DNA of 64,000 nt from Actinoplanes palleronii. Lineage in GTDB: Bacteria > Actinomycetota > Actinomycetes > Mycobacteriales > Micromonosporaceae. Both the position numbers and the translations under genes were made by a program. The notes under the pieces were generated by a model, which saw only the letters and a list, made by a program, of their open reading frames with translations, did not search any database and was not told the DNA's origin. Where the stretch lies: positions 1 to 64,000 of the forward strand of contig NZ_BOMS01000092.1 of the NCBI RefSeq assembly GCF_016862315.1, in the 5' to 3' direction. The stretch's first letter is position 1, and each line of letters begins with the position of its first letter. Of this stretch, positions 1-6,740 are shown one piece after another.

Positions 1-2
1 CT

Positions 3-41
3 CGCGGCGGGGAGCCGGATGGGAGCGGGCTCCCCGCCGCG
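3..41 (+). terminator. Hairpin terminator of an upstream gene
   Basis: A perfect 13-bp stem (3-15 pairing with 29-41, arm CGCGGCGGGGAGC) with a 13-base loop sits at the window edge, just before the promoter region of the LacI-type gene. There is no U-tract, which is common for actinobacterial intrinsic terminators. It probably ends a gene lying to the left of the window. Confidence 0.5.
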
Positions 42-122
42 ACCCCGGCGTGATCATGCAGGTGGCTAGGATCGACGAGGGGAGCGGTCTTGGGTAGAGA
101 CCGGGGGACATGGGGAGGCGCA

Positions 123-1139
123 GTGCCGACGATCAACGACGTCGCCAGGGCGGCCGGTGTGTCGCCCAGCACGGTGTCGTACGTGTTGAGCGGCCGGCGT
201 CCGATCTCCGCCGAGACCCGGGCGCGGGTGCAGGCCGCCATCGCCGAGCTCGGGTTCCACCCGCACGCCGGCGCGCGGGCCCTGGCCAGCAGCAAGACCA
301 ACGTGCTCGCGCTGGTGGCGCCGCTGCGGCTGGACGTGAACGTACCGGTGATCATGCAGTTCGCCACCGCGGTGGTGACCGCGGCCCGGTCGTTCAACCA
401 CGACGTGCTGCTGCTGACCAAGGACGAGGGCACCGCAGGCCTGGAACGAGTGGCGCACAGCACCATGGTCGACGCGTTGATACTGATGGACATCGAGCGC
501 GACGACGTGCGGTTGCCGGCCATCCGCCGCCTCAAACAGCCCTCGGTCCTGATCGGGATGCCCGCCGACCACGCCGGAATAGCCTGCGTCGACCTGGACT
601 TCGAGGCCGCGGCCGGGCTCGCGCTGCGGCACCTGGCCGGGCACGGGCACCGGCGGATCGGCCTGATCGGCCCGTCGCCGGCCGTCTACCGGCGGCAGAC
701 GACGTACGCGGACCGGTTCCTGGCCGGCTTCCTGACCGCCTCGGCCGAGCTGGAGCTGCGCACGGTGACCCACCCGTGCGAGCCGGGCGCCGACGGCGTC
801 CGGGCCGCCCTGGCCGACCTCGACACCGAGCTGCCCGGGATGACCGCGCTGGTGGTGCACAACGAGGAGACCCTGCGCCCGCTGCTCGACCTGCTGCGCG
901 CGGCCGGCCGCCGGGTCCCGGAGGACATCTCGATCGTCGCGGTCTGCCCGCGGGACGTGGCGATGAGCATGCCGGTGAACCTCACCTCGATCGACATTCC
1001 GGCGCACGACGTCGGCACTCTGGCGGTGGAGACCGCGATGCGGTTGCTGGACGGCCGCCGGGTCGAGTTCACCCGGTTGCTCGAGCCGGGTCTGGTCGAA
1101 CGGTCGAGTTGCCGCGAAATCCCGCCGTCACACCGTTGA
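123..1139 (+). CDS. LacI-family transcriptional regulator
   Basis: A 338-residue LacI/GalR-type repressor. The N-terminus (PTINDVARAAGVSPSTVS) is the classic LacI helix-turn-helix at residues 2-25, followed by the hinge region (HPHAGARALASSKTN) and a periplasmic-binding-protein-like effector domain to the end. The GTG at 123 is preferred over the ATG at 90 because it begins exactly at the family N-terminus and has GGGGAGG 6 bases upstream. It lies directly upstream of a sugar ABC importer and alpha-xylosidase in the same direction, and two palindromes of LacI type lie 40-90 bases after its stop codon. It most likely represses that operon and is released by the imported oligosaccharide; the ligand cannot be read from the sequence. 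Confidence 0.93.
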   Translation: MPTINDVARAAGVSPSTVSYVLSGRRPISAETRARVQAAIAELGFHPHAGARALASSKTNVLALVAPLRLDVNVPVIMQFATAVVTAARSFNHDVLLLTKDEGTAGLERVAHSTMVDALILMDIERDDVRLPAIRRLKQPSVLIGMPADHAGIACVDLDFEAAAGLALRHLAGHGHRRIGLIGPSPAVYRRQTTYADRFLAGFLTASAELELRTVTHPCEPGADGVRAALADLDTELPGMTALVVHNEETLRPLLDLLRAAGRRVPEDISIVAVCPRDVAMSMPVNLTSIDIPAHDVGTLAVETAMRLLDGRRVEFTRLLEPGLVERSSCREIPPSHR

Positions 1140-1163
1140 CATCTGCGTCACTGATTTCATAGC
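1136..1163 (+). promoter_or_regulatory. Candidate promoter of the alpha-xyloside operon
   Basis: A perfect -35 hexamer TTGACA (1136-1141) overlaps the stop codon of the LacI-type gene and is followed after 16 bases by a weak -10 CATAGC (1158-1163). The predicted start near 1170 puts both operators in the 5' untranslated region. The -35 is seen directly; the -10 is an inference. Confidence 0.4.
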
Positions 1164-1180
1164 GTCTGCGGCGAGGTCGT

Positions 1181-1198
1181 TGTCGAAGCGCTTCGACA
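1181..1198. promoter_or_regulatory. LacI-type operator 1
   Basis: TGTCGAAGCGCTTCGACA is a perfect 18-bp palindrome with the central CG of LacI/GalR operators. It lies between the regulator and the ABC importer, and its core recurs 31 bp downstream. The probable binding protein is the LacI-family product encoded immediately upstream. Confidence 0.8.
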
Positions 1199-1211
1199 TT
1201 TCCTGCGAGAT

Positions 1212-1229
1212 TGTCGAAGCGCTTCGACG
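1212..1229. promoter_or_regulatory. LacI-type operator 2
   Basis: This is a second copy of the operator: 16 bp (1213-1228) form a perfect GTCGAAGC/GCTTCGAC palindrome identical to the core of operator 1. Centre-to-centre distance is 31 bp, about three helical turns, so two repressor dimers would sit on the same DNA face. Confidence 0.78.
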
Positions 1230-1279
1230 ACACCCTTCCTGGTTGAACTCACCTTGATCAGTCCCCCTGGGAGGACGAC

Positions 1280-2596
1280 ATGGCTATTTCTCGGCGCGGT
1301 TTGCTGGCCGGCTCCTTTGCGATGACCGCCGCGCTCGCCCTGGCCGCGTGCGGTGACGACGGTGGCTCCTCCGACTCGACCGAGGGCGCCGACGCCAAGA
1401 CCCTCACGCTGTGGCACTACGAGGGCCCGACCAGCGCGATGGGTATCGCCTGGACCAAGGCCATCGAGATCTTCAAGGCCAAGCACCCGGGCGTCGAGGT
1501 GAAGTTCGAGGAGAAGAGCTTCGAACAGATCCAGCAGAACGCCCAGATGATCCTGAACTCGGACAGCGCGCCGGACATCCTCGAGTACAACAAGGGCAAC
1601 GCGACCGCCGGCCTGCTCTCCAAGCAGGGTCTGCTCACCGACCTCAGCGACCAGGTGACGAAGTACGGCTGGGACAAGAAGCTGAGCGGCAGCCTGCAGA
1701 CCACCGCCAAGTACGACGAAGACGGCATCATGGGCACCGGCAAGTTCTTCGGCGTGCCCAACTACGGCGAGTACGTCATGGTTTATTACAACAAGGCGAT
1801 GTTCGAGAAGTACAAGATCGCCGTGCCGACCACGCTTGCCGAGTTCACCGCGGCGATGGACACCTTCGTCAAGAACAAGGTCACCCCGCTGGCCGTCGGC
1901 GGCGCGGAGTACCCGGCTCAGCAGATCCTCTACGAGCTGGCGCTCTCCAAGGCCGACCGGACCTTCATCGACGACTACCAGCTGTACAAGAACAAGGTCG
2001 ACTTCAACGGCCCGGTGCTCACCTACGCCGCGGACACCTTCGCCGACTGGGTCGCCAAGGGCTACATCAGCAAGGACTCGGCCGGCATCAAGGCCGAGGA
2101 CATGGGCGTCTCCTGGGAACAGGGCAAGTTCCCGATCCTGATCTCCGGCAGCTGGTGGTACGGCCGGTTCGCCAGCGAGGTGAAGAACTTCGAGTGGGGC
2201 ACGTTCCTGTTCCCCGGCAACACCCTGCACCCCGGCTCCAGCGGCAACCTCTGGGTGGTACCGGAGAAGAGCAAGGCCAAGGCCCTGGCGTACGACTTCA
2301 TCGACATCACCATGTCGCCCGAGGTGCAGAACCTGCTCGGCAACAGCGGCGGTGTGCCGGTCGCGGCCGACCCGGCGGCGATCACCGACGCCAAGAACAA
2401 GGAACTGATCGAGAACTTCAACAAGATCTCGACCTCGGACGGTCTGGCGTTCTACCCGGACTGGCCGGCGCCGGGCTACTACGACGTGATGGTCAGCGGC
2501 ACGCAGAGCCTGATCAACGGGTCCAAGACGCCGAAGGCGATGCTCGACGAGATCGCCAAGCCGTACAACGAGAACCTGGCCGACCTCGGTAAGTAG
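1280..2596 (+). CDS. Sugar ABC transporter substrate-binding lipoprotein
   Basis: A 438-residue solute-binding protein of the maltose/oligosaccharide (family 1) type. The N-terminus has a twin-arginine-like SRRGLLAG followed by a lipobox LAAC with Cys24, so it is probably exported (perhaps via Tat) and lipid-anchored outside the membrane. The mature part carries typical features such as TLWHYEGP near the start and ISGSWWYG in the second half. GGGAGG lies 6 bases before the ATG. It is the first gene of an operon with two permeases and a GH31 alpha-xylosidase, so its ligand is probably an alpha-xylosyl oligosaccharide such as isoprimeverose or a xyloglucan fragment. No ATPase is encoded here; a shared MsiK-type ATPase elsewhere is usual in actinobacteria. 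Confidence 0.93.
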   Translation: MAISRRGLLAGSFAMTAALALAACGDDGGSSDSTEGADAKTLTLWHYEGPTSAMGIAWTKAIEIFKAKHPGVEVKFEEKSFEQIQQNAQMILNSDSAPDILEYNKGNATAGLLSKQGLLTDLSDQVTKYGWDKKLSGSLQTTAKYDEDGIMGTGKFFGVPNYGEYVMVYYNKAMFEKYKIAVPTTLAEFTAAMDTFVKNKVTPLAVGGAEYPAQQILYELALSKADRTFIDDYQLYKNKVDFNGPVLTYAADTFADWVAKGYISKDSAGIKAEDMGVSWEQGKFPILISGSWWYGRFASEVKNFEWGTFLFPGNTLHPGSSGNLWVVPEKSKAKALAYDFIDITMSPEVQNLLGNSGGVPVAADPAAITDAKNKELIENFNKISTSDGLAFYPDWPAPGYYDVMVSGTQSLINGSKTPKAMLDEIAKPYNENLADLGK

Positions 2597-2608
2597 GCGT
2601 TTCGAACC

Positions 2609-2632
2609 GGGGCGGGCGGAGACGCCCGCCCC
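2609..2632 (+). terminator. Attenuating hairpin between binding protein and permease
   Basis: A perfect 10-bp GC stem (GGGGCGGGCG/CGCCCGCCCC) closed by a GAGA tetraloop, a GNRA loop, lies 13-36 bases after the binding-protein stop codon. Such hairpins commonly stabilise or partly terminate the transcript so that the binding protein is made in excess over the permeases. The structure is direct; the role is inferred from its position. Confidence 0.55.
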
Positions 2633-2650
2633 GCGGAAAGGACCGGGCGC

Positions 2651-3544
2651 ATGGCCGGCAGCACCAAGAACCGCGGCTACGCGGTCTACCTCATCCCCGG
2701 GATCATCGCCTCGACCTTGGTGATCATCGTTCCGCTGGTGATGACGGTCTACATCAGCTTCACCAAGTGGACCGGGATCGGCAGCCCCCGGTGGGTCGGC
2801 TTCGACAACTACACCCGGCTCTTCGAGGACGCGAACTTCTGGGCGTCCTTCGGGCACATCCTGTTGCTCATCCTCGCGATGGCGGTGGTGCCGACGTTCC
2901 TCGGGCTGGTCCTGGCCGCGGTGCTGTTCGACTACGTCGCGAAGAAGTTCAACGACCGCTGGGCCTCGGTGCTGCGCTCCGGGTACTACCTGCCGCAGGT
3001 GCTCCCGGTCGCGGTCACCGGCATCATCTGGGGCTGGATCCTGCACCCCAGCTACGGCGCGCTCAACAAGATCCTGGAGACCGTCGGGCTCGGCTCGCTG
3101 GCCCGCAACTGGCTCGGCGACCCGAAGTACGCGCTGTACAGCGTGATGGCCGTGATGATCTGGTTCCAGCTCGGCTACCCGATCGTCATGTTCATGTCCG
3201 GCCTGCAGCGCATCGACCCGGAGCTGTACGAGGCGGCCGACCTGGACGGCGCGTCCTGGTGGCAGCGGTTCCGGAAGATCACCATCGCGATGATCCGCCC
3301 CGAGCTGTACGTGGTGCTGGTGACCACCACGATCGCGTCCCTCAAGATCTTCGGGCAGATCTTCGTGCTCACCCGGGGCGGCCCGAGCAACGCCACCCTG
3401 GTGCCGTCGTACTTCGCGTACAAGAACTTCTTCGAGAAGGCCCAGGTCGGGTACGGCTCGGCGATCTCCACCGTACTCACCATCCTGATCGTCATCCTGG
3501 CGATCGTCTTCCTGCGGCTGCAAAACCGTGCCGAGCGGAGCTGA
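2651..3544 (+). CDS. Sugar ABC transporter permease, MalF type
   Basis: A 297-residue inner-membrane permease of the binding-protein-dependent sugar family. About six hydrophobic segments are visible, beginning with YLIPGIIASTLVIIVPLVM, and the ATPase-contact EAA loop reads YEAADLDGASWWQRF at about residues 190-205. GGAAAGGA lies before the ATG. It overlaps nothing, sits 54 bases after the binding protein with an attenuating hairpin between, and is followed at once by its partner permease. Confidence 0.94.
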   Translation: MAGSTKNRGYAVYLIPGIIASTLVIIVPLVMTVYISFTKWTGIGSPRWVGFDNYTRLFEDANFWASFGHILLLILAMAVVPTFLGLVLAAVLFDYVAKKFNDRWASVLRSGYYLPQVLPVAVTGIIWGWILHPSYGALNKILETVGLGSLARNWLGDPKYALYSVMAVMIWFQLGYPIVMFMSGLQRIDPELYEAADLDGASWWQRFRKITIAMIRPELYVVLVTTTIASLKIFGQIFVLTRGGPSNATLVPSYFAYKNFFEKAQVGYGSAISTVLTILIVILAIVFLRLQNRAERS

Positions 3545-3548
3545 ACCC

Positions 3549-4430
3549 ATGACCGTCACCGCCACTCGTGCACCACGACGTCGTACCGAAGAACGCCCCT
3601 CGCTCCGGCAACGTCACCCGGCGCGCTTCTTCATCCTCACCGGCCTGCTCATCCTGCTGCTGCTGATGGTCGCGCCGCTGCTGGTGGTCGCGGTCAACGC
3701 GGTCAAGAGCCCGGCCGAGTACGCCGCGAACGGCCCGCTGTCGCTGCCGCACCACCTCTACTGGGCCGGCATCGTCGACTTCTGGAACCGGGTCGACTTC
3801 GGACTCAAGCTCTGGAACAGCTTCATCACCAGCCTGGTGGTGGCGGTGCTCGGCGTGGTCCTGTCGGTCTTCAACGCGTACGCGCTGGGCATCGGCCGGG
3901 TCAAGGGCCGGACCTGGTTCCTGGTGTTCTTCCTGGTTGCCAACCTCCTGCCGCAGGAGGTGCTGGTCTACCCGCTGTACTACCTGTCGAAGCAGATCGG
4001 CCTCTACGACAACCTGCTCGCCATCATCATCATCTTCACCGTCGTGCAGAGCGCGTTCGGCACCTACCTGCTGACCTCGGTCTACACCGAGTTCCCCAAG
4101 GAGCTGCTGGAAGCCGCGTCGATCGACGGCGCCGGCAAGTGGCTGTCGCTGTGGCGGGTGGTGGTGCCGGTCAGCCGGCCGACCCTCGCGGTGCTGTTCA
4201 CGTTCTTCTTCATCTGGACGTGGAACGAGTTCTTCCTGCCGCTGGTCTTCCTGATCTCCAACGACAACCAGACCGTCCCGGTGGCCCTCGGCGTGCTGCA
4301 GGGCGACCGGATGATGGACGCCACGACCACCAGTGCGTCCGCGCTGATCGGCATCATCCCGGCGATGGTCTTCTTCCTGATCTTCCAGCGGACCCTCACG
4401 CGCGGCATCGCCGCCGGCGCCATCAAGTGA
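3549..4430 (+). CDS. Sugar ABC transporter permease, MalG type
   Basis: A 293-residue permease that should pair with the MalF-type protein just upstream. After a charged N-terminal stretch it has about six membrane segments, and its EAA loop reads LLEAASIDGAGKW at about residue 185. The ATG at 3549 is chosen because it follows the previous stop by four bases and has CGGAG upstream; an in-frame ATG at 3528 would overlap the previous gene by 17 bases and has no good ribosome-binding site. It is translated in series with the alpha-xylosidase gene that starts 16 bases later. Confidence 0.94.
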   Translation: MTVTATRAPRRRTEERPSLRQRHPARFFILTGLLILLLLMVAPLLVVAVNAVKSPAEYAANGPLSLPHHLYWAGIVDFWNRVDFGLKLWNSFITSLVVAVLGVVLSVFNAYALGIGRVKGRTWFLVFFLVANLLPQEVLVYPLYYLSKQIGLYDNLLAIIIIFTVVQSAFGTYLLTSVYTEFPKELLEAASIDGAGKWLSLWRVVVPVSRPTLAVLFTFFFIWTWNEFFLPLVFLISNDNQTVPVALGVLQGDRMMDATTTSASALIGIIPAMVFFLIFQRTLTRGIAAGAIK

Positions 4431-4446
4431 CCTGAGAAGGACAACC

Positions 4447-6696
4447 ATGAAGTTCACCGACGGCTATTGGCGTAAGCGCGACGGCTACCAGGTGCTGCAC
4501 CCCGCTCAGTTCCAGGACAGCGCGCCGGGCCCGGACTCGCTGACCGTCTACGCCGCCACCCGCAAGGTCCTCGACCGCGGCGACACGCTCGACGCCCCGC
4601 TGATCACGATCGGCCTGGAGTCGCCGGCACCGGACGTCATCCGGGTCACCCTCGAGCACTTCCAGGGCGGCCGCCCGCGGACACCCAGCTTCGCGATCAC
4701 CGGCGAGCCGGTCGAGCCCGGCGTCTCCGCCACGTCGTTCACCTCGGGCGCGCTGACCGCGCAGATCCGCACCGGCGACGAGTGGGGACTGGACTTCCTC
4801 GCGGACGGGCGGCGGCTCACCGGCAGCGGCTGGAAGGGCACCGGCATCGTCACCGGCCCGGACGGCGCCTTTGTGCACGAGCAGCTCGACCTCGGTGTCG
4901 GCGAGGTCGTCTACGGGCTCGGCGAACGCTTCGGGCCGTTGGTCAAGAACGGCCAGAGCATCGACATCTGGAACGAGGACGGCGGCACCAGCAGCGAGCA
5001 GTCGTACAAGAACGTCCCGTTCTACTTCACCAACGGCGGGTACGGCGTCCTGGTCGACCACCCGGGCAAGGTGTCGTTCGAGGTGGCCTCCGAGATGGTC
5101 ACCCGCACCCAGTTCAGCGTGGCCGGGCAGGCGCTGTCGTACCTGGTGATCTACGGGCCGACGCCGGCCGACGTGCTGCGCAAGTACACAGCGCTGACCG
5201 GCCGGGCGGCGCTGCCACCGGCGTGGTCCTTCGGGCTGTGGCTGACCACGTCGTTCACCACCTCGTACGACGAGGAGACGGTGAACAGCTTCATCGACGG
5301 GATGGCCGAGCGGGACCTGCCGCTGTCGGTCTTCCACTTCGACACGTTCTGGATGCGCGAGTTCAACTGGTGCGACTTCGAGTGGGACACCCGGATCTTC
5401 CCGGACCCGGTGGGCATGCTGAAGCGGCTGGCCGACAAGGGACTCAAGGTCTGTCTATGGATCAACCCGTACATCGCGCAGCGTTCGCCGCTGTTCGCCG
5501 AGGGCAAGGCGAACGGCTACCTGGTGACGACCGAGGCCGGTGACGTCTGGCAGTGGGACCGCTGGCAGGCCGGGATGGCCCTGGTCGACTTCACCAACCC
5601 GGCCGCCCGCGAGTGGTACGCCTCGAAGCTGCGCGCGCTGGTCGAGATGGGTGTCGACGCGTTCAAGTCGGACTTCGGCGAGCGCATCCCGGTCGACGGC
5701 ATCGTCTGGCACGACGGGTCCGACCCGGAGCGGATGCACAACTACTACACGCAGCTCTACAACCAGGTCGTCTTCGACGTGCTCAAGGAGGCCCGGGGTG
5801 AGGGCGAGGCGGTGCTGTTCGCGCGCTCCGCGACCGTCGGCGGGCAGATGTTCCCGGTGCACTGGGGTGGCGACAACACCGGCAACTTCGCGTCGATGGC
5901 GGAGAGCCTGCGCGGCGGGCTGTCGCTGATGTCGTCCGGCTTCGGGTTCTGGAGCCACGACATCGGCGGCTTCGAGGGGCTGCCGGACCCGGCCGTGTTC
6001 AAGCGCTGGGTGGCGTTCGGGCTGCTGTCGTCGCACAGCCGGTTGCACGGCAGCAAGTCGTACCGGGTGCCGTGGAACTTCGACGACGAGGCGGTGGACG
6101 TGCTGCGCTCGTTCACCCACCTCAAGTACCGGCTGATGCCGTACCTGTACGGCGCGTCCCGGGAGGCGCACCTGACCGGCCTGCCGGTGATGCGGTCGAT
6201 GGCGATCGGATTCCCGGGCGACCCGGCGGTGGCCTACCTGGACCGGCAGTACCTGCTCGGCGGGGACCTGCTCGTCGCGCCGGTGTTCAGCGCGGCCGGC
6301 GACGTGCAGTACTACGTCCCGGCCGGGTCCTGGACCCACTACCTGACCGGCGAGGTCGTGCAGGGGCCGGGCTGGGTGCGCGAGACGCACGGGTTCGACA
6401 GCGTGCCGCTGCTGGTGCGGCCGGGTGCGGTGATTCCGGTGGGCGCGCGGCAGGACCGCCCGGACTACGACTACCGGGACGGCGTGACGCTCCGCTTGTT
6501 CTCGCCCGCGGAGGGGCGGACCGCGGTGGTGGTGCCGGGGCCGTCCGGGGCGGACACGGTGTTCGCCGTGGTCCGGGACGGCGACGAGGTGCGGATCGGG
6601 CGCAGTGGCGAGGCCCTGCGGTGGTCGGTCCAGCTGGGCGACGCGGTGACCGAGGTGGCCGCGGATCAGGACAGCTGCACCCTGACCCTGGGCTAG
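4447..6696 (+). CDS. yicI: GH31 alpha-xylosidase
   Basis: A 749-residue glycoside hydrolase of family 31, almost colinear with Escherichia coli YicI. The catalytic region shows FKSDFGERIPVDG with nucleophile Asp409, and HWGGDNTGN with the acid/base Asp476; YicI uses Asp416 and Asp482 at the same spacing. The stretch FNWCDFEWDTRIFPDP that marks alpha-xylosidases within GH31 is also present. It has no signal peptide and therefore acts in the cytoplasm on imported alpha-xylosides such as isoprimeverose, releasing xylose from the non-reducing end. AGAAGGA precedes the ATG. It is the last gene of the LacI-regulated operon. Confidence 0.95.
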   Translation: MKFTDGYWRKRDGYQVLHPAQFQDSAPGPDSLTVYAATRKVLDRGDTLDAPLITIGLESPAPDVIRVTLEHFQGGRPRTPSFAITGEPVEPGVSATSFTSGALTAQIRTGDEWGLDFLADGRRLTGSGWKGTGIVTGPDGAFVHEQLDLGVGEVVYGLGERFGPLVKNGQSIDIWNEDGGTSSEQSYKNVPFYFTNGGYGVLVDHPGKVSFEVASEMVTRTQFSVAGQALSYLVIYGPTPADVLRKYTALTGRAALPPAWSFGLWLTTSFTTSYDEETVNSFIDGMAERDLPLSVFHFDTFWMREFNWCDFEWDTRIFPDPVGMLKRLADKGLKVCLWINPYIAQRSPLFAEGKANGYLVTTEAGDVWQWDRWQAGMALVDFTNPAAREWYASKLRALVEMGVDAFKSDFGERIPVDGIVWHDGSDPERMHNYYTQLYNQVVFDVLKEARGEGEAVLFARSATVGGQMFPVHWGGDNTGNFASMAESLRGGLSLMSSGFGFWSHDIGGFEGLPDPAVFKRWVAFGLLSSHSRLHGSKSYRVPWNFDDEAVDVLRSFTHLKYRLMPYLYGASREAHLTGLPVMRSMAIGFPGDPAVAYLDRQYLLGGDLLVAPVFSAAGDVQYYVPAGSWTHYLTGEVVQGPGWVRETHGFDSVPLLVRPGAVIPVGARQDRPDYDYRDGVTLRLFSPAEGRTAVVVPGPSGADTVFAVVRDGDEVRIGRSGEALRWSVQLGDAVTEVAADQDSCTLTLG

Positions 6697-6705
6697 CAGC
6701 GCACG

Positions 6706-6740
6706 GTGACCGGCGGGATCCAAGAGAGCCCGCCGGTCAC
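6706..6740. terminator. Bidirectional terminator between convergent genes
   Basis: A perfect 12-bp inverted repeat (GTGACCGGCGGG at 6706-6717, complement at 6729-6740, 11-base loop) fills the 40-bp gap between the GH31 gene and the convergent NACHT gene and overlaps the latter's stop codon. It can serve both transcripts. Confidence 0.7.

Noticed and set aside
1157..3565. 802-codon open frame on the minus strand
   Set aside because: It is antisense to the binding-protein and permease genes, with the biased composition typical of GC-rich shadow frames.
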